From: Endozoicomonas sp. 4G
GTDB lineage: Bacteria; Pseudomonadota; Gammaproteobacteria; Pseudomonadales; Endozoicomonadaceae
NCBI RefSeq assembly: GCF_023822025.1
Contig: NZ_CP082909.1
Location: forward strand, 4,570,001-4,634,000
Direction: 5' to 3'
DNA length: 64,000 nt
Shown here: positions 43,421-53,368 of the stretch, piece after piece
Numbering within the stretch: position 1 is the first letter of the stretch
Layout: each line of letters begins with the position of its first letter
Program-made: the position numbers and the translations under genes
Notes under the pieces: model-generated
Database searches by the model: none
What the model saw: only the letters and a program-made list of their open reading frames with translations
What the model was told of the DNA's origin: nothing

Positions 43421-43912
43421 ATGACAATTAAACATGTATTGGTGCTTTTCTTCGTAATAATTTCAAATATATGTCATGCCGACATGGAACAAGATCTTGA
43501 AGAAATAAAAAAAAGCATGGAGTTAGCCAACGAAAAAATAGAAAAGACAAAAATTAGATTAAGCATGACACAGCTTCGAGTGTCTGACCCTTTAGCGGCT
43601 TCAGCAGGCTTTGGCTTCATGTTTTATCCTACCTCGCAAATGCACCCGGAAGCAGGAGGTGAGTTAAATGAAGCTATAGCCTATATCACAAAGGCTTTAA
43701 GGCATATAAATTTTTTTGCAGAAAGCTATCCAGGGTGTAAACAAGCCGTAACACTATTAAATCTTCACACCTCTGTGCACGATCAACTAGAACATGTTTC
43801 GCTTGAGAGTGATGTGCTATTAGCAATACCATCAACTTCTGAAATAAAGGGTCAGCTTGTGAAGGTTGAAGACATAGCAAAAAAAATCAACTTTGAGCTG
43901 AGCAGAATTTAG
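43421..43912 (+). CDS. Small secreted protein of unknown family
   Basis: 163 aa. Signal peptide (IKHVLVLFFVIISNICHA) then a coiled-coil-like segment (LEEIKKSMELANEKIEKTKI) and a mostly helical rest. ATG at 43421 has GAGAG upstream; ATG at 43409 is in frame without a ribosome site. AT-rich compared with rep, and bracketed by DUF1028 fragments, so acquired as a cassette. Confidence 0.6.
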   Translation: MTIKHVLVLFFVIISNICHADMEQDLEEIKKSMELANEKIEKTKIRLSMTQLRVSDPLAASAGFGFMFYPTSQMHPEAGGELNEAIAYITKALRHINFFAESYPGCKQAVTLLNLHTSVHDQLEHVSLESDVLLAIPSTSEIKGQLVKVEDIAKKINFELSRI

Positions 43913-43985
43913 AAGAACAGTGGTGATCTGCACTCGCAAAATTAGTCCCCTGCACGGCAGCCATAGGTTTATCAGCCAAACTGCC
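43909..43985 (-). pseudogene. Second decayed fragment of the DUF1028 gene
   Basis: TTAGAAGAACAGTGGTGATC through GTTTATCAGCCAAACTGCCC matches 41220-41306 of the intact gene with several substitutions. Confidence 0.75.
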
Positions 43986-43994
43986 CTGTAAAGT

Positions 43995-44175
43995 CTGTGC
44001 CAACCACCCTTCGACTCCGCTCAGGGTGAACGGAGCTTGGGTGCCATTAATAGAGGGAACCCATCAATTACATTGAAAGCGTGTACTAATTTGTTGGGTG
44101 AGGTATGCATTCCCACGCTGGAGCCTGGGAACGAGGGGGTGTTCCGATATCAAACTCATTGAAGTGACGTCCTAG
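43995..44175. repeat. Dispersed composite repeat, also at 61905-62260
   Basis: Modules seen: CCTTCGACTCCGCTCAGGGT, ATCAATTACATTGAAAGCGT, GGTATGCATTCCCACGC and TCAAACTCATTGAAGTGACG. The same modules recur upstream of ssb, some inverted. No coding content. Confidence 0.75.
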
Positions 44176-44254
44176 AATCAGTCAACGGCACAGCCGGATT
44201 CCTGATATACTCCCTCACTCAGCTCAAACCATAGAAACGACACCAAAGCGACCC

Positions 44255-46267
44255 GTGCACAGACTCAACGATCGACAGGCCGAAGCCGTCAAATACATTG
44301 ATACCCCCCTGCTGGTTCTGGCCGGTGCCGGCAGTGGCAAGACCAGTGTCATCACCACCAAAATTGCTTACCTGATTCAGAAATGCGGTATCAATGCCCG
44401 CAATATCATTGCCGTGACCTTTACCAACAAGGCCGCACGGGAAATGAAAGAGCGTGTCGGCAAACAGGTCAAAGGCAGAGCCTCCCACGGTTTAACGGTT
44501 TCAACCTTTCACAACCTGGGGCTTAACCTGATTCGCAAAGAGTACAAGACGCTGGGTTACAAACCGGGATTTTCCATTTTTGATGCCCAGGATGCCCATG
44601 CCCTGATAGGCGAGCTGATGCAGCGGGAAATGGGATCGGACGAAGAAAGTGTCGATGCCGTCCAGCACACCATCTCCAACTGGAAAAATGACCTGATTCT
44701 GCCGCCGCAGGCTCTGGCCAATGCCCGCCAACCCAACGAGCAACTCGCCGCCAGAGTTTATGAGCACTATAACCGCACGTTAAAAGCCTTTAATGCGGTA
44801 GACTTTGATGACCTGATTTTGCAGCCGGTCATGCTGTTTCGTGAGCATCCGGAGGTTCTGGCGCGCTGGCAAAATAAAACGCACTATGTACTAGTGGACG
44901 AATACCAGGATACCAATGGCGCTCAGTATGAATTAATCAGCCGACTGGTAGGAGACCGGGGCAAACTCACCGTGGTGGGGGACGACGATCAGTCGATCTA
45001 CGCCTGGCGCGGTGCCCGCCCTGAAAACCTGGCCCTGCTCAAGGACGATTACCCTGCCCTGAGAGTCATCAAGCTTGAGCAGAATTACCGCTCCACCAGC
45101 CGTATCCTGAAAGCTGCCAATACTTTGATTGCCAATAACCCCCACGTGTTTGAAAAAACACTGTGGAGTGAGCTGGGCATGGGCGACATGATTCGAGTCA
45201 TTCGCTGCCGTAACGATGAGATGGAATGTGAACGCATCGCTACCGAGATACTGACCCAGAAATTAAAAAATGGTACCAACTGGAAAGATTATGCGGTGCT
45301 GTATCGGGGCAACTTCCAGTCCCGACTGCTGGAAATGAAGCTTCAGCATCATCAGATTCCTTACCATATCAATGGCGGCACCTCATTCTTCGCCCGGGCT
45401 GAAGTCAAAGATATGATGGCTTATCTCAGGCTGCTGGTGAATCAGGATGACGACAACGCCTTCCTGCGAGTGGTTAACGTCCCCCGTCGTGAAATAGGCC
45501 CGGCTACTTTGGAAAAACTGGGCAATTACGCCGGTACTCACAACATGAGCCTTTTTGCCGCTTCACAGGAAATGGGCCTTCAGGAAGCGCTCTCTGCCAA
45601 GTATGTGGAGAAACTGCGCAACTTTACCCAGTGGCTGGATTCGGTCTCCCGTCGCTGCCAGACCGATGAAGATCCCATTGCTGCGATCCGGGAAATGATC
45701 GCCGACTGCGACTACGAAAGCTGGCTGATGCAGACCACAGCAACGCCCGCAGGTGCAGAGAAACGCATGGGCAATGTCTGGTTCCTGATCGATTCGCTGC
45801 AACAGACTCTGGAACGAGGCGACGAAGACGCTACAGTAGCAGACGCCATCGCCCGTCTGATCCTCAGAGATATGATGGAACGGCAGGAAGAGGAAGAAGA
45901 TAACGACAAGGTACAGTTATTAACACTTCATGCCTCCAAGGGGCTTGAGTACCCTTATGTCTTTATGATGGGTATGGAAGAGGACCTTCTGCCCCACCGT
46001 ACCAGCATTGAAGAAGACAATATCGAAGAAGAACGACGACTGACTTACGTTGGCATCACCCGTGCCAGAAAGACCTTGACCATGACACTGGCAGGTCAGC
46101 GCAAGCAGTACGGTGAAATCATCGACACCACCCCCAGTCGCTTTCTGGACGAACTGCCACAGGAAGACCTGGAATATATGGGCTTTGGCGAGAAAGCCAG
46201 TCAGGAACAAAATGCCCTGACCGGTAACGCAGCCCTGGCGATGTTACGCAGCCGACTGAGTGACTGA
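44255..46267 (+). CDS. rep: ATP-dependent DNA helicase Rep
   Basis: 670 aa (E. coli Rep 673), superfamily 1A. Motif I LAGAGSGKTSVITTKIAYL, motif II LVDEYQDTNGAQYEL, motif III VVGDDDQSIYAWRGARPENL, and the C-terminal motifs VQLLTLHASKGLEYPYVF and VGITRARKTL are all intact. Rep unwinds 3'-5' and clears proteins ahead of the replication fork. The GTG at 44255 (MHRLNDRQAEAVKYID) matches the family start. Confidence 0.95.
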   Translation: MHRLNDRQAEAVKYIDTPLLVLAGAGSGKTSVITTKIAYLIQKCGINARNIIAVTFTNKAAREMKERVGKQVKGRASHGLTVSTFHNLGLNLIRKEYKTLGYKPGFSIFDAQDAHALIGELMQREMGSDEESVDAVQHTISNWKNDLILPPQALANARQPNEQLAARVYEHYNRTLKAFNAVDFDDLILQPVMLFREHPEVLARWQNKTHYVLVDEYQDTNGAQYELISRLVGDRGKLTVVGDDDQSIYAWRGARPENLALLKDDYPALRVIKLEQNYRSTSRILKAANTLIANNPHVFEKTLWSELGMGDMIRVIRCRNDEMECERIATEILTQKLKNGTNWKDYAVLYRGNFQSRLLEMKLQHHQIPYHINGGTSFFARAEVKDMMAYLRLLVNQDDDNAFLRVVNVPRREIGPATLEKLGNYAGTHNMSLFAASQEMGLQEALSAKYVEKLRNFTQWLDSVSRRCQTDEDPIAAIREMIADCDYESWLMQTTATPAGAEKRMGNVWFLIDSLQQTLERGDEDATVADAIARLILRDMMERQEEEEDNDKVQLLTLHASKGLEYPYVFMMGMEEDLLPHRTSIEEDNIEEERRLTYVGITRARKTLTMTLAGQRKQYGEIIDTTPSRFLDELPQEDLEYMGFGEKASQEQNALTGNAALAMLRSRLSD

Positions 46268-46344
46268 ATAGCCATCCCTCCAGTTGCTGACGGGTTGCCC
46301 TGTAAATTCGATAACAAAATCTGCCGACATGTTCCTGCACGATG

Positions 46345-46413
46345 GCTTCTTATGGTCTATATACACGAATACGAATACGAGTAATTCTCATCATTTTTTC
46401 ATGGTATTCAGTC
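46345..46413 (+). promoter_or_regulatory. Conserved leader of the GLUG paralog genes
   Basis: TATGGTCTATATACACG, then TTCTCATCATTTTTTCATGG just before the start. Equivalent leaders precede the other three genes (CATAGTCTATATATAC near 50159, CATGGTCTATAAATG near 53311, GTAGTCTATATACG near 56173). The TCTATATA block is a likely -10 region. Three of the four leaders have no strong Shine-Dalgarno. Confidence 0.5.
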
Positions 46414-49400
46414 ATGAATATAAGCCTGATAAAACGTCAAAGCTGGCAAAACCTGACCATTCATAAAAAACTGCCTGTCTTGTTACTGTCACTTGTCGTC
46501 TTTTTTCCTAACCGGAGCAGTTTGGCCAACACGATTGAGCTGGACAATAATAATTTCAATCAATATCTGAATGCCGACCATCCGGTCAAAGGCCGCTATC
46601 GGTTGATCAGTGATATTGACCTGAGCCGGTTTCTCTGGAAGCCCGTCGGTAATGCTTCCGTTCCGTTTTCTCTCACCCTGGATGGCGATGGCCACGTGAT
46701 TTCCGGCCTTGAAGTTTCAACCTCAGCAGATAACACTGCCTCAGGCTTGTTCGGGTCGCTGCACAACAGCACTATCAGACAGATCCTGCTTAAACAGCCA
46801 AAAGTAACCAGTTCTGGAAATACCAGTCCGGCGGGGGCACTCGTGGGTGAGTTGAGAGGCAGCAGGGTTGAAGAGGTGGTTAATTATGCCGGAACCATCC
46901 GAACGGGCGGTATCCGAACGGGCGGTTTTCACAGTCATGGCGGAGGTCTGGCGGGCAGTGTTTCTGATAGCACCATACGTAATTGTGTGAACACCGGCGC
47001 TGTGACCACAACCAGAAGCGCCAGCGCAGGCGGTATTGCCGGATTGGCCGATCAATCATCTTCTGTTTCAAATGACCTGAATACCGGAAAAATCATCTCC
47101 AGGTATCCACTCTCCTCGCCTGCCGGCGGCGTTGTTGGAACACTGAAAAGCAACAGTATCGCTAACAATAATATGAATACCGGTGAAGTGAGTGTCAGCC
47201 ATACCGAACATTCCGGGGGAATTGCAGGAGAAGCAGAAACAGCCGAGGTATCGTATAACCTGAATACGGGTAAAATTGCCTCGGATTATTTGATAGGGTT
47301 CCGATATCAATACAGCGAAGGCGGCAGCAGTGGCGGAATAGTGGGGAAAAGCTTCAGACACACCCAGATCAAACAGAACCTTAATACAGGTAGCATTGCT
47401 TCAAAGTATTCAAGTGCACATGCGGGTGGAATAGCCGGGCAGGCATCCAACACGGATATTGTTCAAAATGTAAATGTCGGAACGGTCACTACTGATGGCA
47501 GTATGGCATTTTCTGGCGGTATTGCCGGGGATACTTCCGATAGTAGCAGCATTCATGACAACCTGAATGCCGGAGCAATCAAAGAGAATGGCGCGAGAGG
47601 AGCCGTCGGTGGTATTTCCGGGTCCGCCTTCCATTCGGCCTCCGTTTATGACAACGTCAATACGGGGTCAGTTCAGCCAGATAGATTAGCCAGCTATGAA
47701 AGCGCCGCAGCCGCAAGACTTTTCCATGAAGGTCGTATTGATAACAACCTGGATACTTTCACGCGGCGTAAAAGTTACCCCAACCCTGCATGGCGTGGAT
47801 ACAATAAAGGTGTCAAAAGACTATCGAAAACCAAGCTCAAATCAGGCTTAAACGGTTTGAGCAGCGAGCTCTGGAATGCCGGTGATGCAACACAACTGCC
47901 GATGCTCAAAGGCGTTAACACCCCCTACCGTGACCTTGCCCGAATCAATGGTTCCCGACAGGCAAACAACCAGTTTCCTACCGTCCTGAATGAGTTTGCC
48001 GACCCTGGTGGTGCCGCCAATGCGACCTCTTTCAATCGCACTGTCTGGAACGGTCAGGATGGCTATTTACCGTTTCCAAACGCTTTCTTTGAAGCGCAAA
48101 CATTACTGGCCGGAGTTGATTGCACGCAAGGGGGATTTGACTGCAGCGGGGTAAAGGACATCATGACAACTTTGTCGTCAACGGTACAAACATCAACCGA
48201 CGAACTGACCACGGATTCTGTCGCTCGCACTTCACCTGCTTCTGAGTCACCATCAGAAGCTTCATCCACTGTCCCATCGTCAGCGGCGCAGTCAACAACC
48301 GTCGAATTGACCACGACCTCTGTAGCTCGTGCTTCACCTGCTTCTGAGTCACCATCAGAAGAAGCTTCATCCACTGTTCCACCGTCAACCGCACAGCCAA
48401 CAACCGGAGAGTTGACTACGGCTTCTGTAGCTCAGACTTCACCTACTTCTGAGTCACCATCAGAAAAAGCTTCGTCCACTGTTCCACCGTCAACCGCACA
48501 GACCGCACAGCCAACAACCGGCGAATTGACTACGGCTTCTGTAACTCTTACTTCACCGACTCCTGAGTCACCGTCAGAAGTTTCATCCGCTGTCCCATCG
48601 TCATCGGCACAGCCAACAACCAGCGAACTGACTACGACGTCCGCAACTCTTACTTCACCGATTCCTGAGTCACCATCAGAAACTTTATTACGGGATAAGG
48701 GTTTATCGTCGTATACAGACCTAGCTGACAACACATCCTCCACAACCTATTCACCCAGCCTTTCGGGTAACTGCCCACTGCCAGAAGGCACACCTCTCTT
48801 TCAGACGTATGACCAGGAGAACCAGCGCATATACGTCGTCATTCAGCCTGAGTCGTCTTCTAAAGGGATTCTTCTGGCACGCTATAAAGGCACTGAACTG
48901 GATAAACAATTTGGTTTATGCGGTGTTGTGAAATACACAACCACTGTCGACCACGCGATAATACTGGATTCCTTACAGTCTCTGACAGGACAGGTTATTC
49001 ATGAAACCGCTGGCTCTCATCTTGACATTGTTGCAACAACAACGTCAGGAAAAGTGTCTCTGCTCGAGTTCCCGTTAAGTACTGAGAGATACCGGGCACG
49101 ATTCACCGTTCGCAACAATGTATTTCCTGAAAATGTTCAAATTAGTGATACCGCTTATCATCAGGGTGTCATGTATTTAACAGGAACCATCGATAACAGC
49201 CTGTTTGTTGGCCGCTACCGCCAGGGACGGCTCTATTTTCGTGAAAAGTATCCTGAAGATAAGGAACAAGGACTTCATTTAAAACTCTCCCCGGATGGCA
49301 AACACCTTTTTGTATCAGGCAAAAGTGATGAAGATGCGTCCTATTCTCTGTTCTTAAGACAGTACTACAGTGAACAACTGAAACCTGCGGCCTCTTTTGG

Positions 49401-50076
49401 CAACAATGGCAAAATGATAATGACCACCAGTGACATTGACACGCTCAACAGTCACCAGGACATCCTGATGCAAAAAGACCAGTCCTACGTTGCCGTATTC
49501 AGCCCTGAGGAAGAAAAACTTGCTATTCGCCGGTTCGCCACCGACAACGGACAGATGGATAGTGCCTTTATTATTAACGACAGGATTGATTTTTCTTCCC
49601 GTACAAAGGGTTCGGCAACAACCGTCAGGCTGATAACAAAGGATGATTTTTTGCACGCCATTATTTACAACAGTGATGGACATGTGAACGTAGTTACTTA
49701 TCAAAATCAGATTAACGTGCATCGTTTCGACACCACATTTGCACCTGCAGTAGCAAACTCTATGCGCCCGGTTTTTGTGGGTAACAACGCCTATCTGGCC
49801 GTTGAAAATGCCGATCTTGAGGAGGGCAGTCGGCTTGTGCGTATGCAAGAAATTTCTCTGGAGCTTGAAAACTACAACTACCAAGAGTCCCCTGTCGCTT
49901 TATCGTCTGCAAGATCGTCTGAAGGAATGAGTGGTCTGGAAATCGGGCTTATTGCAGTTAGCAGTGTGACGGTTGCAACGATTGCAGTCATCGTAGCCAT
50001 TAAGAAATTCAAAAGGCGACTATTTAGATCAGGGATGGAAACCCACGAATTACTCACTTTAGGATACGGCGAATAA
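46414..50076 (+). CDS. Large GLUG/delta-60 surface protein, paralog 1 (with Ser/Thr stalk)
   Basis: 1220 aa. Signal peptide (LPVLLLSLVVFFPNRSSLA), a shared start IELDNNNFNQYLNADHPVKG, then about 330 residues of GLUG-type repeats (AGGIAG...NLNTG, about 20-30 residues each) predicting a right-handed beta-helix. A Ser/Thr/Pro-rich stalk of tandem repeats spans about 585-780. A second domain starts CPLPEGTPLFQTYD and has delta-60-like units (LLARYKGTELDKQFGLCG, IRRFATDNGQMDSAF). A single transmembrane helix (about 1178-1198) and basic tail (KKFKRRLF) end the protein. ATG at 46414 aligns with the starts of the other copies. Function unknown; adhesion is inference. Confidence 0.8.
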   Translation: MNISLIKRQSWQNLTIHKKLPVLLLSLVVFFPNRSSLANTIELDNNNFNQYLNADHPVKGRYRLISDIDLSRFLWKPVGNASVPFSLTLDGDGHVISGLEVSTSADNTASGLFGSLHNSTIRQILLKQPKVTSSGNTSPAGALVGELRGSRVEEVVNYAGTIRTGGIRTGGFHSHGGGLAGSVSDSTIRNCVNTGAVTTTRSASAGGIAGLADQSSSVSNDLNTGKIISRYPLSSPAGGVVGTLKSNSIANNNMNTGEVSVSHTEHSGGIAGEAETAEVSYNLNTGKIASDYLIGFRYQYSEGGSSGGIVGKSFRHTQIKQNLNTGSIASKYSSAHAGGIAGQASNTDIVQNVNVGTVTTDGSMAFSGGIAGDTSDSSSIHDNLNAGAIKENGARGAVGGISGSAFHSASVYDNVNTGSVQPDRLASYESAAAARLFHEGRIDNNLDTFTRRKSYPNPAWRGYNKGVKRLSKTKLKSGLNGLSSELWNAGDATQLPMLKGVNTPYRDLARINGSRQANNQFPTVLNEFADPGGAANATSFNRTVWNGQDGYLPFPNAFFEAQTLLAGVDCTQGGFDCSGVKDIMTTLSSTVQTSTDELTTDSVARTSPASESPSEASSTVPSSAAQSTTVELTTTSVARASPASESPSEEASSTVPPSTAQPTTGELTTASVAQTSPTSESPSEKASSTVPPSTAQTAQPTTGELTTASVTLTSPTPESPSEVSSAVPSSSAQPTTSELTTTSATLTSPIPESPSETLLRDKGLSSYTDLADNTSSTTYSPSLSGNCPLPEGTPLFQTYDQENQRIYVVIQPESSSKGILLARYKGTELDKQFGLCGVVKYTTTVDHAIILDSLQSLTGQVIHETAGSHLDIVATTTSGKVSLLEFPLSTERYRARFTVRNNVFPENVQISDTAYHQGVMYLTGTIDNSLFVGRYRQGRLYFREKYPEDKEQGLHLKLSPDGKHLFVSGKSDEDASYSLFLRQYYSEQLKPAASFGNNGKMIMTTSDIDTLNSHQDILMQKDQSYVAVFSPEEEKLAIRRFATDNGQMDSAFIINDRIDFSSRTKGSATTVRLITKDDFLHAIIYNSDGHVNVVTYQNQINVHRFDTTFAPAVANSMRPVFVGNNAYLAVENADLEEGSRLVRMQEISLELENYNYQESPVALSSARSSEGMSGLEIGLIAVSSVTVATIAVIVAIKKFKRRLFRSGMETHELLTLGYGE
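48170..48700 (+). repeat. Tandem repeats encoding the stalk of paralog 1
   Basis: Five imperfect units of about 102-114 bases, each with GAGTCACCATCAGAA or GAGTCACCGTCAGAA and encoding SESPSEASSTVP followed by AQxTTxELTT. Differences between units are mostly third-base or short indels (multiples of 3). Confidence 0.85.
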
Positions 50077-50180
50077 AAAAGTCAGGCGGCAGGTTAGGAG
50101 CCTGCACAAACTCGAGCCTTTTCCTGATTATCTGCACATTTCTGCGTGATGACGCCCCATAGTCTATATATACAAACGCC

Positions 50181-50209
50181 AGTACACGGTATCCAGTTGA
50201 GGTAAAACG
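50181..50209 (+). mobile_element. Solo right end of an IscB-type element before paralog 2
   Basis: AGTACACGGTATCCAGTTGA then GGTAAAACG, directly followed by the GTGA start of the next gene. It matches 6440-6467 of the complete element and is absent from the leaders of the three sister genes, where CATCATTATTTCTATGGTAG or similar stands instead. Confidence 0.75.
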
Positions 50210-53200
50210 GTGAATAAAATCCTGGCTATCAACAAAAAACCATCTGCACTGTTATTGTCACTTGTCGTTTGTTTTCCAAACTGGAACAGCCGGGCTGACA
50301 CTATCGAGCTGGACAATAATAATTTCAATCAATATCTGAACGCCGACCATCCGGTCAAAGGTGACTATCAGTTAATCGATAATATTGATCTGAGACGGTT
50401 CAAGCCCTGGAGGCCCATCGGCAATAAATCCGTTCCGTATTCTCTCACCCTGTATGGCGACGGCCACGTTATTTCCGGCCTTGACGTTTCAACCTCAGCA
50501 AATAACCAGCCCTCAGGCTTGTTCGGTTCATTACAGAACAGCACTATAAGACAGATCCTGCTTAACCAGCCAAAAGTTACCAGCTCCGGAGATGCAAGCC
50601 CGGCTGGTGCGCTTGTGGGAGAGATGAAACGGAGCCAGATTGAAGAAGTGGCCAGTTCTGCCGGAGTCATCAAAACAAGCGGTTCCAACAGTCATGCCGG
50701 CGGGATAGCGGGCAGTGTTTCTGATAACAGCACCCTACGCAATAGCCTGAACACCGGAACCGTCATCACAATCGGAATGGCCAGCGCCGGCGGCATTACT
50801 GGACTCGCCGAGCAGGCATCGGCCATTTCAAACAACCTGAATACCGGAAAAATAACGCCCAGAAACTTACATGACTCACCTGCCGGCGGCATTGTCGGCA
50901 GGCTTAAAATCATAAGCGTTGCTTATAACAATCTGAATACCGGTGAGGTTAATGCCGGCCATACCGAAAACTCCGGAGGGATTGCAGGAGAAGCCGAAGC
51001 AGCCAGAGTCATAAATAACCTGAACACCGGAAAAATTGCTTCCGATTATTTGGACGGCACTTCCCGCCGGGGGGGTGGTAATGTTGGTGGAATAGTAGGG
51101 GAAGCCTCGAGCCACAACCTCATCAGCAACAACCTCAATACCGGTAGTATTTCTGGAAAGTATGGCGCCCACGTAGGTGGCATAACTGGGCGAGCAGTCA
51201 ATACTTCTGTCGTTCAAAACGTCAATGTCGGGCCTATCACTACCGACGGCAAGTTTACCTACGGAGGAGGTATTGCCGGAAAAACCAGAAGTGGAAGCAT
51301 TCATGACAACCTTAATGCTGGAGCGGTCACAGGAAAAGGTCCCAGCAGCCCGGTCGCTGGTATTTCAGGAACAGCCCGCCGGGCCAGGGTTTACAATAAT
51401 GTAAACACAGGGTTGATTGAAACCTATTATGACAACCGAATAAGTGCGGCAGTCGCAAACACTTACAAAGCCAGAGTTGGAGATATTAATAATAACCTGG
51501 ATACTTTCACAAAGAATCACTCGGAGTCTATTTCCGCATTTGATGGATATAATACAGGTGTCGTTAGAGTATCGAAAGCCGCTCTCAAATCAAACCTCAG
51601 CGGGTTGAGCAGCGAGCTCTGGAATGCCGGTGACGCATTCCAGCTGCCAATGCTCAAAGGCATTAATACCCCCTACCGTGAACTTGCTCGAATAAACGGT
51701 ACCAGGCAGACAAACAATCAGTTTCCCAGAACCCTGAATGAGTTTGCAGACCCTGCTGGTAAGGCAAATGCTACCTTTTTCAGTCGTACTATCTGGAACA
51801 GTCAGGATGGCTATTTACCGATTCTAAAAGCTTTTTCCGGATCACAAACATTACTGGCCGGAATTGATTGCACACCCGGGGGGGTTGACTGCAACCAGGA
51901 AAAAAACATCAAAACAACCCCTTTAACAACATCATCGTCACCGGAGATTAGCTTTTCGGATAACTGCCCGCCACCGGAAGGCACCCCGCTCTTTCAGACG
52001 TATGACCCCCAGAGCCAGCGCATATACGTGGTGATTCAGCCTGAGTCGTCTTCTGAAGGGATTATTCTGGCACGCTATAAAGGCTCTGAACTGGATAAAC
52101 AATTTGGTTTATGCGGCACTGTGACATACAGAACCTCTATCGACCATGCCAAAATACTGGAATCCTTTCAGTCTCTGACGGGGCAGGTTATCCATGAAAC
52201 CACAGGTTCTCACTTTGATATTGTTGTAACGACAACGTCAGGAAAAGTGTCTCTGCTCGAGTTCCCGTTAAGTGCTGCTCAGAGACACCGGGCACGATTC
52301 ACCGTTCGCAACCATGTATTCCCTGAAAATGTTCAAATTAATGATACCGCTTATCATCAGGGTGTCATGTATCTAACAGGAACCCTTGATAACAACCTGT
52401 TTGTTGGCCGTTACCTCCAGCGACGCCTCTATTTTCATGAAAAGTATCCTGAAAACAAGGAACAAGGACTTCATTTAAAGCTCTCTCCGGATGGCAAGCG
52501 CCTTTATGTAGCGGGCAAAAGCGATGAAGATACAGACTATCCTCTGTTCCTCAGACAGTACGACAGTAAGCAACTAAAACCTGCGGCTGCTTTTGGCAAC
52601 AAGGGTAAAGAGACATTGGTCACCAATGACATTGACCCAGTCATCAGTCAGCAGGACATCCTGATACAAAAAGATCAGGTCTACGTTGCCGTATTCAACC
52701 CTGAGGGGAATGAACTTTTCATTCGCCGGTTCGCCACTGACCACGGGCAGATGGACAGTGCTTTTACTATTGACGACAGAATCGATTTTTCTTCCCCTAC
52801 ACCGGCTTCGTTCGCCACCGTCAGGCTCATGGCAACGGAAGGTTACCTGCACGCCATTATTTACAAAAGTGATGGACAGCTGTCTGTTATCACTTATGAA
52901 GATCAGGTCAATATTCATCGTTTCGATACCGCCTTTAAAGCTGCGACAGTGCAGTCTGTACATCCGGTTTTTGTCGGCAATAACGTCTATCTGGCAACTG
53001 CAAACGCTGATATTGGAGAAGATGGTCGGCGTGTACGGATGCAGGAAATTTCCCTGGGCCCCGAAAACTACAACCATCCAATATCCCCTGCCGTTTTATC
53101 GTCTGTGAAATCGCCTGAGGCTATTCATAGTTGGGGAATTGGCTTTATTACAGCAGCCACTGTGGTGGTTGTAACGGTTGCCGTTGTGGTAGCTATTAAG

Positions 53201-53272
53201 AAGTTCAAGAGAAAGCCATTTGGATCAGAAACAGACACCCACGAATTGCTACCTTTTGGAGACGACGAATAA
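50210..53272 (+). CDS. Large GLUG/delta-60 surface protein, paralog 2 (no stalk)
   Basis: 1020 aa, same plan as paralog 1 but the Ser/Thr stalk is reduced to about 20 residues (TTPLTTSSSPE). Signal peptide LLLSLVVCFPNWNSRA, GLUG beta-helix to about residue 420, two paired Cys segments (IDCTPGGVDC; DNCPPPEG), delta-60-like units, transmembrane helix about 974-997, tail KKFKRKPFGSETDTHELL. The GTG start has TTGAGG eight bases upstream, supplied by the IscB right-end relic; it is the only one of the four with a good ribosome site. Confidence 0.8.
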   Translation: MNKILAINKKPSALLLSLVVCFPNWNSRADTIELDNNNFNQYLNADHPVKGDYQLIDNIDLRRFKPWRPIGNKSVPYSLTLYGDGHVISGLDVSTSANNQPSGLFGSLQNSTIRQILLNQPKVTSSGDASPAGALVGEMKRSQIEEVASSAGVIKTSGSNSHAGGIAGSVSDNSTLRNSLNTGTVITIGMASAGGITGLAEQASAISNNLNTGKITPRNLHDSPAGGIVGRLKIISVAYNNLNTGEVNAGHTENSGGIAGEAEAARVINNLNTGKIASDYLDGTSRRGGGNVGGIVGEASSHNLISNNLNTGSISGKYGAHVGGITGRAVNTSVVQNVNVGPITTDGKFTYGGGIAGKTRSGSIHDNLNAGAVTGKGPSSPVAGISGTARRARVYNNVNTGLIETYYDNRISAAVANTYKARVGDINNNLDTFTKNHSESISAFDGYNTGVVRVSKAALKSNLSGLSSELWNAGDAFQLPMLKGINTPYRELARINGTRQTNNQFPRTLNEFADPAGKANATFFSRTIWNSQDGYLPILKAFSGSQTLLAGIDCTPGGVDCNQEKNIKTTPLTTSSSPEISFSDNCPPPEGTPLFQTYDPQSQRIYVVIQPESSSEGIILARYKGSELDKQFGLCGTVTYRTSIDHAKILESFQSLTGQVIHETTGSHFDIVVTTTSGKVSLLEFPLSAAQRHRARFTVRNHVFPENVQINDTAYHQGVMYLTGTLDNNLFVGRYLQRRLYFHEKYPENKEQGLHLKLSPDGKRLYVAGKSDEDTDYPLFLRQYDSKQLKPAAAFGNKGKETLVTNDIDPVISQQDILIQKDQVYVAVFNPEGNELFIRRFATDHGQMDSAFTIDDRIDFSSPTPASFATVRLMATEGYLHAIIYKSDGQLSVITYEDQVNIHRFDTAFKAATVQSVHPVFVGNNVYLATANADIGEDGRRVRMQEISLGPENYNHPISPAVLSSVKSPEAIHSWGIGFITAATVVVVTVAVVVAIKKFKRKPFGSETDTHELLPFGDDE

Positions 53273-53368
53273 GTCCCTCAGATATGCATATTTCAGCATG
53301 ATAACGCTCCATGGTCTATAAATGTGGGCACACGTAGTTATCATCATTATTTCTATGGTAGTGTCCTG

